Origin: Haemonchus contortus
Taxonomy: Eukaryota; Nematoda; Chromadorea; Rhabditida; Trichostrongylidae
NCBI GenBank assembly: GCA_000469685.2
Contig: LS997565.1
Span: 28,814,145-28,878,144, forward strand
Direction of reading: 5' to 3'
Length of the DNA: 64,000 nucleotides
Shown here: positions 1 through 32,252 of the stretch, in pieces
How the letters are laid out: the number at the start of each line of letters is the position of its first letter
Numbering within the stretch: the first letter of the stretch is position 1
The notes under the pieces: model-generated
Database searches by the model: none
What the model saw: only the letters and a program-made list of their open reading frames with translations
What the model was told of the DNA's origin: nothing
Made by a program: the position numbers and the translations under genes

Positions 1-438
1 GAATGAGAACACCGATTGGATGTGGCACGACTAGATTCCATCTAATGGATCGGGGCGTCCACGAAAACTCTTAGTCTCGACATAGGCGTTCAGTTTGATA
101 GGGGTACAGGCAGTAGGACTATAACAGTAATGCTAGGTGATAGAAGCGACTGAACTGGATCCTGCCCGCATGGATGTTGGGGGCGAGGGGTGCATAAAAG
201 CAACGTAGTCTGATTGAATTTACCAGTCATGTTTAAAAAAAGGGAACAAACCAAGTCTCTCAAAGATACATGCGGTGAGCAAGACTCCGCTCATAACGGG
301 CAAGGCGGTCACGAAGTTGTCGATTGCGCATGTGTATGTTTAGCCGGAGATGTATAACTCCTGTTCTCCTTTACAAGAGTCTCAAATTTGATGATAATGA
401 TGATTCCACTGGTATTGTTAGTTCTTTACATTTTTCAG
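1..438. other. No gene recognised; upstream intron or flank of the RAD54B gene
   Basis: I see no convincing exon here. The first recognisable RAD54B exon opens after the acceptor tttttcag at 431-438, so this stretch is probably the intron before it. Earlier exons with the protein N-terminus should lie to the left of the window. Confidence 0.5.
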
Positions 439-19939
<19,501 letters not shown>

Positions 19940-19969
19940 GCTTCATTCCGATTCACCTCGATAGTCACC

Positions 19970-19975
19970 AATAAA
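19970..19975 (+). terminator. Polyadenylation signal AATAAA for RAD54B
   Basis: A canonical AATAAA lies 30 nt after the TAA stop of the last RAD54B exon, a normal spacing for a short nematode 3' UTR. Confidence 0.7.
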
Positions 19976-22771
19976 ATGAACGTCACTTTCTTTGTCAGTG
20001 CGAGGGATGCGAACTCTTATGTTTCTACTTATGTACTGTAAAGAAGCTATGCACCGTCTGATGTTTTTTTTTGCCCACTGCCTCTTATGAAATTGTTGAC
20101 TTTTTTTACCTCTTGGTAATTCCCCCTCATTTGTAATTCATGAAACAAAGATGTCTTGTTTTTAACATGATTCTTCGCAATAGAAACGAAAATCGAGACA
20201 ATATTCTTTTCTAGAACAGATCTAAAAGACATTAGTTAGTGATCATTGGTGGCTTGATTTTAAGACCAATGCATTTAAGTATGAAAAACTTCCTGATACC
20301 AGTAATATAAAGGGTCAATGTAGGGAAGGTGGGAACAATAGCATCATTCGACTGTTTTGCGGACTAGCTCGTAATTTTCGACCAGTCTTCAACGCTCTCC
20401 AAATTTATATATATTTTTTACATTCCTCTCTTGTTCCTACGTTGTAATAGATAATGCCATTACCTACATGTGAAGATGGTACAAAACAGTTGAGGCTGGG
20501 AAAAACTGTGAGCAGCAGGTGAGAATACATCAGTGACTCTGGAGTTCTGAGCCTTCGGAAGCATAAACGTCAGGTTATGTCACTTTGGAAAATTTTACTT
20601 CACTGACAATCATAGGAATGTTAGAACTTAAAGAACCCCTCAGTTCAACTGCAGTCCTCATCATTTTGAAAAGTACTGGTAACTGCAAACTCTAAGACCT
20701 CATAGAAAATTGGTTCTGCAACTAAAATATAATATCGTGTAATAGTATATTTGGATAACAGTAAAGCCGCAGAAAGACCATACACGAATTAATCACAATA
20801 AAAGGTGAAAAAGAGATAAGAACCTATCAGGGAATGATAGCAATAACTCCATAGAAAGATTTCATTAGTACTCCGTGCCCCGCCTTTTACGAAAACTGTA
20901 ACACGAGCTCCGGGCAAATGCGAAATTTCATCTTAATCCAGATGTTTAGCTTTTTAAGCAGCTTCGTGGCTATCTATTTCTTATTGTCGAAAGATAAGCT
21001 TCCGCTGGGAGGAGAAGAAAAATCAGATCCGAAATTCCACTTCTTCAATAAGCAATATTCTATAGAAGGACTTTTACTCGTGATCATTCAATGCATGCCT
21101 GTCACTCGGATATCGAGAGAATTTCGTCCTTTTCCACAACAACAAACCACCTTTGACAGAAAAAAAAAACAGAAAAACTTGCCTTACATTCGTGCTGGCG
21201 CGTCAGAGGGACCCTGGGCTCTGCAGAAAATCCACTGCAGTAGGCAACAAAGCTGTTAAAATTTACTTGCCTTTTCCGGAAAGACATAAAATGTAAGACA
21301 CCAGTGTAATTTAACAAAAAAAATATGCAAATATTTATTGTTCAAATTCACGGTATTCACGGAATGAACAGCAGAAATAGTGATTTCCCATAAGTCAAAT
21401 AATTAATTATTAAAATGTCTGAACAAGGTTTCTCACAAAACCACTTAGAATGCTTTCGTCAGAGAACAGGATAAATTTTTCATATCGTTTGCTGCAGAGG
21501 GTCAGAATTGGTAGGAGGCTGGCGACGCAACACCTTGAAATAAAGCATCACTCGCTCGAGCAAACCTAATTATGAAGTGGACAAGGAGAACAGACCGAAA
21601 GGAAAGCCCATTTGGAGAGATAGTTGGTGAACTGGTTAGTGTCCGCCCAACGACAGCGCAAATATCCATAGAGGTTGGCAGATGTCATCGAGAGACCCAA
21701 TAATGCAACAATCATCCATTCCCACTATAATGAAGGCTTTAGTCACTAAAATTTTACATTTGAATATATTTGTACTAAAATGGCAACTAGAGAGGAATTA
21801 AGAGCAAATTTGCCCAGAACTGTAGGGCATGCCTCGGCAATCCCCTCCTCATCACTACATAGATTCAGATTCTTGTTTAAACTGAAAAGTCAGGCCAAAA
21901 GCAACCTGCAAGCTGTCGTTGTAAAAGAATTCAAACATTATTAGTCAAGGTCGGTGCTTGTGTTACTACGTAGCCTAGAGTTCGACCATGGAGGCGCATC
22001 GAAGCTACCGTACCAAAATTCCAAACACAGCAGTTATCATTTTGCAGTAGCGCTCAGAAGTCTACGGACAAACGCTCTTGCGCTTTTTTTGTTCATAACT
22101 TTTTTCTTAGTGTGACAAATCGGTGGTAGATGAATGAATTGCGTGATGCCTCTCTTTATATTGGGAGCCTTTGTGGCTAAGAAGAGCCACTATCGTGATC
22201 TTTGTTCTAAGTTTGTTGCTGTTGTTTTTTTTTGTGTAGAACAAACCGGCTGAATTTTCTCAAAACTTTTCGCACACCCTAGTAGCATTATTCCATATTG
22301 GATGCCACTTCATAAAATTGAGATTAGAAGTCTCATGCGCACACCTCAGCATCCCCATGAGGACGCCTTATCTTTCCATGACATAGCTCGGCCATAAATG
22401 TCACTCCTGAACATCTGGTTTTGTCTCGATATCTTCGGTCAAATTAGCTAATATCAAGTACGACCAATTAGAGTAGTATCTGACGATTAAGAGTAGTATC
22501 TGATTAATTGAAAGGTGCGATAAAGGCAATCCATTATATTGAAAAAATCTTTCGCCAATTATGAGAAGTAGTGAATGGAAACTGAAGCTCTATAACCGGA
22601 AATATTTGATCAATTCCCAAATGACCACAGGGAAACTGATTCAACATTCCTGATAGCTCACAGAATAAGGTTTAGCAGCACTTATTGTACTACACTCGCA
22701 GCTTGTTGAGGACGAACGACACCTTTACTAACCAAGGAGGGTTAGTCTACTTATCTTAGAACTTTGAAAGG
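19976..22771. other. No gene recognised; AT-rich intergenic sequence
   Basis: I see nothing that I can assign between the end of RAD54B and the foldback element. The last exon of TVP23 (minus strand) should lie in or beyond this stretch but could not be found. Confidence 0.4.
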
Positions 22772-24339
22772 AGACCCAGATAAATCGATAGAGTTTTGAA
22801 TGCTGTTCACGAAACTCGAAATTAAAACTGCAAAATGGTTTTCCTTATAAAGTCATGTAGCCCCGAATTTTGCTCGACAGTAGTATCAATTGGATATGCG
22901 AACTCGTCGCTTCCGTAACAAGTGCCCACGTGGCCCAGTGGTAGTGGTCTCGCTTCATGGGCGTAAGATGAGAGTTTGCTCCTCCCAATCGTTTTGTCCC
23001 AACTCCCGCATTTTTGTTTTCAGAGTGTTTTTTTCATCTCATCAAAGGCTCCCTAAACAGTCCAGGATCAACTTTCTTCCAATCTTGGCAATGATATGTA
23101 TTAACGATAATCCTCTTTAAGCCTTTCAAGATTGAATACAATTTATTAGGCCGACGTTCGGCTGCTTCGCCCTCTTCAGGACCTGAAGTAGTGTGAAGCA
23201 TTGTGTGGCATGCTCGCCCAAAAGCCTCAAAAAAACCCCAGCAAAACCTCAAGTAGAACAGCAAACCCCCAGAGGTATTGATCGAATGAAGCATGAATAA
23301 CTCACCTTGGAATCCGCCATTAAGACAAGAAGCAGCCGAAACGTTGGCCTAATAAATTGTATTCAATCTTGAAAGGCTTGACGGGGATTACCGTTTATAC
23401 TCCCTGAACATTTTCTGACATTTCTTCAGTGAACGCCTCATTCCTGCTTTTATTTTCTCTCGTCGCCCCTATTCAAGGAAAATGGTTCTGCACGTTAATA
23501 GTGTGACTCTTTTTTATTTTAAAATTCAAGGAACATTCAACAGAAAGTTACTAGAGATGGGTAACATGTCTGCAAGAAACTCAACTTTTAAAAAACTTTT
23601 AAATAATGCGTTAAGCACACATGTTCTTCACAAAGTACGCACTTTATGCATACGCATCTATCGAATGTTTAGTGCACCACGTTTTTCTAATTTTTTAACA
23701 TGCTATTGGCACAAGGCTGGGTATATTGATGGATAACCAGGTTCATGCGTCACAACGTCACATTGCGCTGAGTATTTATTTAGTCTTGAGACGAATGACT
23801 GTTTTGTAGAATCCGGAAGTAGAGAATCAGCATGCATAATGTGCGCAATTTGTGAAGAACATGTGTGCTTCACGCATTTTTTAAAAGTTTATCCATCTAT
23901 GTTGAGTTCATTGCAGGTATCTTACACTTCTCTGGTAACTTCCTGTTGAATGTTCCTTGAATTTTAAAATAAAAAAGTCATACTATTAACGTACAGAACC
24001 ACTTTCCTTGAATAGGGGCGAGAGAAAATAAAAGTAGAAATGAGGCGTTCACTGAAGAAATGTCAGAAAACGTTCAGGGAGCCTTTGATGGAATAAAGAA
24101 ACACTTTGGCAGAATGCGAGCAATGCCCAGGAGCAAACCGTCGTCTTACGCCCATGAAGCGAGACCACTACCACTAGGCCACGTGGGCACTTGATATGTA
24201 AGCGACGAGTTCGCATATCCAACTGATACTACTGTCGAGCGAAATTCGGACCTCCATAACTTTATAAAGAGAACCATTTCGCAGTTTTAAGTTCCACTTT
24301 TGTGAACAGCATTCAAAACTCCATCGATTCATCTGGGTT
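22772..24339. mobile_element. Foldback element with long inverted arms
   Basis: The left arm (22772-23650) and right arm (23832-24339) are inverted copies with about 10% differences by eye. Matching landmarks are GACCCAGATAAATCGATAG and its mate near 24320-24340, GCCCACGTGGCCCAGTGG at 22924 with its mate near 24175, and GAACATTCAACAGAAAGTTA near 23530 with its mate near 23940. Each arm contains a tRNA-like stretch (GTGGCCCAGTGGTAGTGGTC). The left arm is longer because it contains the insertion at 23060-23400. The spacer is about 180 bp. Confidence 0.85.
23060..23400. mobile_element. Inverted Penelope-like or retrozyme-like element nested in the foldback arm
   Basis: The insertion splits the left arm and is flanked by TCCCTAAACA (23050-23059) and TCCCTGAACA (23401-23410), a likely 10-bp target duplication. 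Its own ends are inverted copies of about 50-60 bp (23119-23190 and 23329-23379) reading GCCTAATAAATTGTATTCAA and AATCTTGAAAGGC. Read outward, each arm passes a hammerhead-like motif before the AATAAA-like end: left arm (minus) CCTGAAGAGGGCGAAGCAGC then CGAACGTCGGCC; right arm (plus) AGCAGCCGAAACGTTGGCC. The same motif logic ends the Penelope-like copies at 41.6 and 43.3 kb. Confidence 0.65.
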
Positions 24340-24394
24340 ACCACCCTTGTAAGAGCCAACAGAAAGTTTTGCTTAGACGAATCACCCTACAAAC

Positions 24395-25039
<645 letters not shown>

Positions 25040-26049
25040 GAAAATTTGTCCGGTAAAGAAAATAATAGAAATGCGATTGATAAGCTATTGCGTCGACAAA
25101 TCGTTCAAACTGGAAAGTGGCTATTTTGAGCATGTTTAATAAGAGTTCGGCAATATCGTGCATCCAATAAAACGATACAAGGCATTAAAGTTACAAAATA
25201 TAAGGACACAAAACATTGAATAAATGGTGCGTTGCAGCATCATCACTTGAGAAAAAAATGAGAAATCTATGAGTTCAGCATAAGAATTATTCAAACCTAT
25301 AGACTCTGGGAGATAATAATGTATAGTTGAATGCCTTAAAGCGTACGTCACCAGAGAATATGTTGCACCGAGCGCTGAGATAGAACTGCGAATGTTCAAT
25401 TGGGTAATCTGTTGTACAAGGAAGAAAATAAAGAGCCCTGGTCAAATCATACTTCACATTTTGAGCGGATTAGGTAGAAAAAGATGGAATGAAAGAATAT
25501 CTGACACAAGTTACTTTATTTTTGAACACAACGTCATTTACATGATCATTTAGAAAGTCCCAAAGCTATTCCTCGCGAAAGATTATTCCGACTTAGCACC
25601 ATTGGTCATCACCATTTGGTTCTTGGCTCACAAACGACAGCCCTAAAAAATTTGCTTGTGCCTACGAGTATCCATCTCTGTTCAATCGAGAAAAAATTCA
25701 GCTTTGAAAAATAAGCCAGCCTTTCACGAATTTGTTAACAACAGAATTAGGCGAAAAGAAGTTATAGGATCAATAAGAAGCAGTGATGGGATCATTCTCA
25801 CTACAAACTTTGCTAGAGCTGATTTTCTTGCGGACGTGTTTGAAGCCGTTTTTCAGGATTGAGACGATGGCGATTTACCATCTCGTGTATTATGAGTTTT
25901 CCAAAAATGGTATCCCTTTCGAACTTATCGGGTTGTGCTCTATGTGGTTTTCTTCTTTTAATAAACCCTTTAATTTCATATTCATAAAAAATTGAGGCAT
26001 GCCTTTGTTATTCCGTTCAAACAGGAGTCTTCTTCTTACGATTTTTGTA
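25040..26049. other. No gene recognised; AT-rich flank upstream of TVP23
   Basis: This includes the promoter region of TVP23 (minus strand, immediately above 25039). I see no convincing exon or recognised repeat. Confidence 0.4.
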
Positions 26050-26601
26050 TTAGGTTGATGCACAATTACTGCGGATTTTTCGCGGCTTCTTTTTTCTCGA
26101 CATAATTTGAAAATTGAGTTCGGGTTTTCTATAGAAATGATCTCCAAGATTTTCTCTACGAAAATATTTTTAGAAACCATCCGCAGATTCGCAAAATTAT
26201 GCTCTACTACTACGAGGAATGTTGGAAGGTGGAAGAGTCATTCTGCGATCTCAATAACTTCTCGGCGATGGAACAATCAGCCAAAGCCAGCTAAGAAATG
26301 GATCTGCTTCTAAATCTGCCATATCCACCGGCAAAAACTTTTATGGATTATCACACCAACCGTTCCTTGGAAAACGTGCAAGGTAATAGAAGCTACGACG
26401 ATTTGAATGACTTGATGGCTGGTGCCGAAGCGTGGATCGCCTCCAGAAGTCAAAACTCCTTCGCCTTTGGAATCCGACTACCTAGCCAATGGGAGGCTAT
26501 GCTTGTCATGAATGGTGGACAAAGTTTTTGTTCAGTATTTCTATCGTTTCTTTAGATAAAATTAGTTGCAAAAGATCTGCAAAAATTATGCATCGACCTA
26601 A
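26050..26601. mobile_element. Internally deleted mariner element
   Basis: The ends are TTAGGTTGATGCACAATTAC (left, after TA at 26048) and the inverted ATTATGCATCGACCTAA (right, ending 26601), typical of cecropia/irritans-type mariners. The remaining coding pieces on the plus strand include IMFYYYEECWKVEE, DLNDLMAGAEAWIAS and LPSQWEAMLVMNGGQ, the C-terminal part of a mariner transposase. The catalytic core is missing, so it is a non-autonomous relic of about 552 bp instead of 1.3 kb. Confidence 0.8.
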
Positions 26602-26605
26602 CAAT

Positions 26606-27060
26606 TACGGGTCAATTAGTATCAAATCTCTCTAATGCAGAGCTATTGAGAAAACTATTAAAAAGAGAATTCAATTACATCTGGGAGAACATTATGTTTT
26701 GCCAAATTTCCAACATGAGTTCAGAAAAGGGGTAAATCCACAGGAACTCAAATGTTCGAATCACCAATGATTGGATGATTAACACAGCTGTGGATGATCA
26801 ACATAGCGCTGGTGTTATTCATCTTACTCTCCAAATTCTCAGGACAAGCTCTCCATGATCTGCTGCTCTCTTGATTAGAGCATGTTGATATTGATTTTAA
26901 AATCACCGATCCAATTAAAGCCAATCTATCTCAAGCCGCGTTCCAGGTTATAGTTGATGTTGGGCCGCCTAGTACTAGAAGTACACGTCTAGAGTCCCTC
27001 AAGGGGAAGTGCATATCCTCTATTGCCCAGTTTTAATCGCCTGGAGTCGTTGTTGGTGAC
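26606..27060 (+). pseudogene. LINE reverse-transcriptase fragment
   Basis: Broken plus-strand frames read SISIKSL, CRAIEKTIKKRIQLHL, LPNFQHEFRKG and, further on, SRVPQGEVHILYCPVL. These match the order of non-LTR reverse-transcriptase landmarks (RPIS, FRKGRS, GVPQGSVLGP). Stops and frameshifts are frequent and no YADD box was found. It abuts the mariner end at 26601. Confidence 0.55.
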
Positions 27061-27338
27061 AGAATCAGATGTAAAATTTTTGCAGACTAACAATGTATTT
27101 GACAGGCCCGATTCCTTGCACGCAACTACTGTTGCAATGCTTCATTGGCCTTCTTGTTAAGGACTTCCTATCATAAATCATTCATCTTGGTCGCAGCACA
27201 AAGCACTCACGAAGTCTGTGTCTGATGAACCTCTTGCAAAGGAAGACACGGTAAGAAGGAACTCAGGTTTACTAAATCTAATCTAAATGATAAGGATCTC
27301 TCTCGACGAGTGCAGCCAATTTAGTGCCATTAATGCCG

Positions 27339-27620
27339 AGGGCGAAGGTGGTGTAGAGGAAGGTGGGGCGATATTTCATCACATGGTCACAGGCTCGAAT
27401 CCAGGATAAGTATCCGCCCAGGCCAACTAAGCCTTCCATCCCTCCGGTCAGGTAATTGGCACCAGACTCGCCTAGACAAGATAGTGTACAGATAATAGTG
27501 GACATCGGCTGGACACCGGAAGTCATTGTATAGGCCACATATGCATTCAATAAGCCACTACGATTCTGAATCGAAGTCGAACGCGTGGGCGCATCCCTCA
27601 GACAGGATTGATTAATGCCC
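27339..27620 (+). mobile_element. tRNA-derived SINE
   Basis: It starts GGCGAAGGTGGTGTAGAGGA (A box) and has the B box AGGCTCGAATCC about 50 bp later, then the family body (GGCCAACTAAGCCTTCCATC). It ends with CAGGATTGATTAATGCCCC. A and B boxes at tRNA spacing mark an RNA polymerase III SINE. Orientation is plus, unlike the other four copies. Confidence 0.7.
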
Positions 27621-28415
27621 CGCGACTCCACCTTTATCTTTTGATGCCGAGGACAATTCTTCTCAGTTGTTCAAGTCTTTTTTTCTGTTGATCTACCTCT
27701 CTCCTCTCTGATTGAAGCCTATAAGTCATTCCTGAAACCTAGGTTAGAATGTGATACATGTGCTTTATCCGCACAGAAAAGCCCCGGTGAGCAGGTTGGA
27801 AAGAGTCCAGCGTAGCTTCACAGGAGAAGTCTTGATTCGTTGTCTTGGTTTCACGTATATTAGCATCCCCGTGGTGTTATTAGGAATAAGATACTGAAGC
27901 TTGGATCTCTTAGACTAAGAGGAAAGTCAATGATCTTTCAAAGAGTGATTCGAAAAATACTTCATGGGCAAGTTAATCTGAAATGACATTATTTTTGAAC
28001 GAATTTCGCCTTTTTCTAGAGGCCAAAGGCTCAAGCTTGTACTTCAGCAGGAATATCAGTTTTACGGCGTGGCCTTTTCACTAAACAAAAACAAAGGTCA
28101 GTGGTAACAAATTGATTATTCTCAACGTGGAAGTAATTCGTTCCGCCTCTTTCACTGTCACGAATCACTTCATTACTCACTTACCCCCGAGGCTACTTAT
28201 CAATGAGTTGGGATTAGTGAGCAACAAGCAAATCAATAGAACGGAGGTGAATAAATTAAAAATAAAATTAGTATAATTAATAAACTTATAACAGAATGAA
28301 TATCTACACTAGTGAAATTATGAAGTATCAGCACGAATAAATGACTAGAAAAATTTTGGGTAGAAGAAAACGGAGATTATCAAAAAACATGACTAGAATG
28401 GAGGACAAAGTTTCT

Positions 28416-28688
28416 GGCGTTAATCAATCCCGTCTGAGGGATGCGCTCCCGCACTCGACTTCCGTTCAGAATCGTAGATGCGTGACGAACTCGTGTGGCT
28501 TATACAATGACTTGCGGTGGCCAGCCAATATACAAAACAGTGCTTTTATCCTCCCGAGTCTGGTACCAATTCACCGACTCCGAAGGGATGGAAGGCTTGG
28601 TTAGCCTAGTCGGATATCGATGCGGGATTCGACCCTGACCGTGCGTGTGAGCCAATGCGCCACTTGCCACTACACCATCTTCGCCCCT
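28416..28688 (-). mobile_element. tRNA-derived SINE, best-preserved copy
   Basis: Read on the minus strand it begins GGGGCGAAGATGGTGTAGTG, with an A box GGTGTAGTGGCAAG and a good B box GGGTCGAATCC, and ends at GGGATTGATTAACGCC. The body carries the shared plus-strand phrase CCGAAGGGATGGAAGGCTTG. Flanks contain GACTAGAATGGAGG and ATGACTAGAATAAGG, but I could not define a clean target duplication. Confidence 0.75.
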
Positions 28689-28762
28689 AGTCTTTATTAT
28701 TTATTCTAGTCATTTCCAAAAAAAGAGGAAATGACTAGAATAAGGACTATAATAAATGAAGG
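28689..28762. repeat. Inverted repeat hairpin
   Basis: TTATTCTAGTCATTTCC, a short A/G spacer, then GGAAATGACTAGAATAA form a near-perfect hairpin with a 17-bp stem. It directly abuts the SINE. Confidence 0.8.
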
Positions 28763-31700
28763 TAAAAAAGAAAGAGTGAGGAAAGGTGAGGTGAAAGATC
28801 AAGAATGAAAAACGCCAGAAATGTTAAGAGAGAAAAAAGGGGTACTATTATAAAAAGTGTAAAAACAAAAAGTTAGAGTACGATACATCGCAAAGGAACA
28901 ATCCAACAACTAAATTTAGGTAAATTAGTTAAAACCATAAAGACGAAACCCACATGATAGTCACATACGCAGTTAAAAAACGTACCAGGAGCGTATACCA
29001 TGCGTAAGACCACCTCTAGCTAACTATATCAAATATGAGTGACTGAATCGAACGTTATTTAAATGTAATGAGGTGCAATGATAAAAATATTGATTAAAAT
29101 GAAGTGACTAAGGTGCGGTGTAAATAGGTAGAACAGGCATTAAGAAGTACTAATTAGGGCTGTTAAGGATGATTTTGAATAATTCAGAAACATTATTGTA
29201 ATTGTTAGTGAGATTGAACTTGTATCCATTGAATTTGTTATTATAGATACACCTAACTATAATAGAGATAAAATTGATTCTATCATATCCAGAAAATGCA
29301 TCTCTATCATTTTTTAGCCTAAGAATGAAAGAGTCGGGGTTGGTGCATGAATTAGAAATTCTAAGAGTTTCAGTATGAATTATCGCCGATTTAGTTTTTG
29401 TTGATATACTATTATATCGACAATTCCTGCCTAGTATTTCGAATCAGTCATAAAAATCAGATTAGAGGAAAAGTACAAGTATTAAATCATTTCAAAGCTA
29501 CCGAAAATTCGAGCGGTCGTATTGCATTTGATCGAGCAGGATTCGCAGAAACTCAACTTATTCATCAATGAACTGTTTATGGCGCCTTCAAGAGATCAAC
29601 ATAGTCGAGATTGTTAAATACGTGGGCGCCCCGTTCTTCCATAAGACGTCTGAAAAAACCATTCAGGTCTGAAGGCATATTTTCAAGGCATTTCTAATAA
29701 GAGTTCAACGTACATCATCTCTTCACAAGTTTTACGAGTCATGCTTCCCGCAGTATAATCTATGTGAAGATGTCGTGACCAACCACACTGAGATGATGCC
29801 ATCACGTGAGTCTGGAATGTTGTTAACGAAAAAGCTGAACACCCCATATAGGGAAGTTGAAACGGGACTGTTGCACCCACGAGCGATTTTAACACTATGT
29901 ACGACAACAACAAGTGGTTCCTGTTGCAGGTATGAAAAAATAAATATAACACCAAATATATTACCTCTTCGAAAAACTGCTTCGTCTTGGAATATGCCAT
30001 TGCTAAGCGCCATAAGGCGGGATCCTTTCTACGCGAAGCTTCTCTGCGTGTGATTTCAGCAACCACATTTGTGTGTAGTGGAACACCCGCTTCCTGAATG
30101 AGACAACTTCATTGACGACCACTTTCAAAGAGGATACGTAAGATGGGAGCTGGTAGAATGAACATGGCGAATGGCTAAGATGAAGAGAAATGGATACACA
30201 GAGTGAAGGGTGAATAGATCAGAAGGCGATAACCAGCTAGAAGGTTTTCCAGTGACAGAGGTTGACGATCGTTGCCAATAGTTGTCACAAGGGCGAACAA
30301 GCTGTGAAAGGAAACAGCTCATCCGCACATCACGCAGTCCCGTTAATGCTCCTGCGACTTCGACAGGCAAAGGCTTCAAACTTGAAGCGAAGGTTTCTTT
30401 ATACCTGGACCAGACCATCGCAAACCGTATTGTCTACCTCTGACATGGGAGTCGGCTAACTTCCCCGCTCAAACTTGAGAACTCTGTTTCTGTTAAGGTT
30501 TTATTCGAGCCATCTTCTTGCTACCTACCATTGTGGCTTCGAAACAAGAGAACCTCGATTGTGTTCTACGCAGAGCACACGTCCCACGACCGTCTGCCAT
30601 GGATACAACTGGTCTTTCGTCTTTTCTGTTCACTATCTTATTCTGGCTACCCTTATAACGGCGTGACGAAAACTCCTGGGCATATCCCCTCGATGGCATG
30701 TCCAGGACTAGTCAACCATGTCTATGCAGCATTTTTCTATGCAGTAGACTCTGCTTGGACCACACAATGCGTTTGAACTTTTCTTCTGACGCAGGGTGAA
30801 AAAGAAAACTTCTCCATTTTTCTTCCCCCGCAGAAGTAAGAGCGAGTGTGTTGCGCTTTTCGCGCCTATCGGTGGAAGAACAGCGCGCTTGACATATGCA
30901 AGTAGACCTTTCCTACCCGCCTACTCCTACAAAGCTATCCTACCATTCTAGGAGAGACGACTGTCACCGCAGGATCACGCCTGGATTAACGAATGGTTGG
31001 TTCTCCACAAGTTTCCGGAAGCTCCACATCACATGGGCCAGATCGTCGCCTTCGCGCCGGGCACGTACGATCCAATTGCACATGGATATCAAATCGGGTA
31101 AAAGATCAGATTACAGATGTCTGCTTTGATTTCGATACCATACCTTACACTATGTCAATCGACAGTCAAGATCGAGCAGGTCACTATGGGAATGGCCTAC
31201 AATTCTGTCCATAGAGGACATTTTTGAACCTGCAAAACAGTTGTCGTAGCCATACTTCTTGAATGATCTTTCAGAAACAACTTGTGACGACAGCAATGAC
31301 AAACATAGTAGTGGCTCGATCCACGGACGTTAACCACAAACATGATGACACCTGTTATCTATTTGTTTTTCGTTCGTCGCGGGCATATCCCTGCGTAAGG
31401 CGCACCTACTACGTCGGTTGATTTCACATAGTACTGCACGTTCAGTCGACAGACGACTACAGTTTCCTCTATCTTCTACACGAGATTATCATGATTGCTG
31501 AATCCAACAAGACTAGTCGAGCTCTTCCGCGACACATTATCGTCACACTGTCGCAGGCGATGCATTACAGAAACCCGAACCGGTATTAATCGCGATGCCC
31601 GTTTTCCCGAATTTCACCACGTGAATATTGGGGATGTCCATTAAGTTCGGCATATTTACATATCCTGGGACCGCATTAGCAGCACGAATGGGAAGTCCAG

Positions 31701-32250
31701 ATACTATGAACCTATAACTAAGGAGATTTCACTCCCTACCCTGGTTTCGGGCGCAAAAAGCCCAACCAGTTTTAAGGCAGTACCCTCGTCTGTGGACCCC
31801 CCCCCCCATCCACAAATGCGAAGATGAAGTCTATCGAGATCATCGCCCCGAATTCGACAATTAACCTTCAAAACGGCTTGGCACGAGCATCAATCAAACA
31901 GACTTCACCATATCTATTTCCATTACCGACGAGTGTTCGTCCACATTAATTCATTATGATGAGAACAGGCGAGTAGTCGTGCTTAAAAAGTCTTTTTCGG
32001 GCTATGGCTGGTAAGGGCAACGAGCGCCCCCTGCTGCAGGGCCATATACACCCTCGACAAGATGGATCCTTCCACTGCGACTACAATTGGGATCTTCATT
32101 CTTTCGTCACTCTTTCGATAAGCCACAACCAAGGTAGACATAGATGTGAGTCACCATTTTTCATTAGTATTTTTTAATATTCGTTATCATCTTAGTTCCG
32201 TCTCATCCCTCTCTCAGCTATTCCATCAATCCTATAACGTCCGTATGTTT
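28763..32250. other. No gene recognised
   Basis: AT-rich to about 30 kb, then more balanced. One plus-strand frame near 30980-31102 reads HAWINEWLVLHKFPEAPHHM and on to a stop and looks protein-like, but it has no recognised homology or clear splice context. Confidence 0.3.
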
Positions 32251-32252
32251 TG

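Noticed and set aside
21960..22030. Possible last exon of TVP23 (minus strand, nucleotide resemblance to a LYGYLRC-like end)
   Set aside because: The frame contains a stop, needs a one-base shift and has no acceptor upstream.
22920..22990. Functional tRNA-Met-like gene in the foldback arm
   Set aside because: It has an A-box-like start and a CAT loop, but the anticodon stem does not pair fully, the B box is absent and it is repeated in both arms, so it is part of the element.
29683..30066. 127-codon minus-strand frame near 29.9 kb
   Set aside because: No domain or splice context; an overlapping frame on the same DNA is equally open, which suggests chance.
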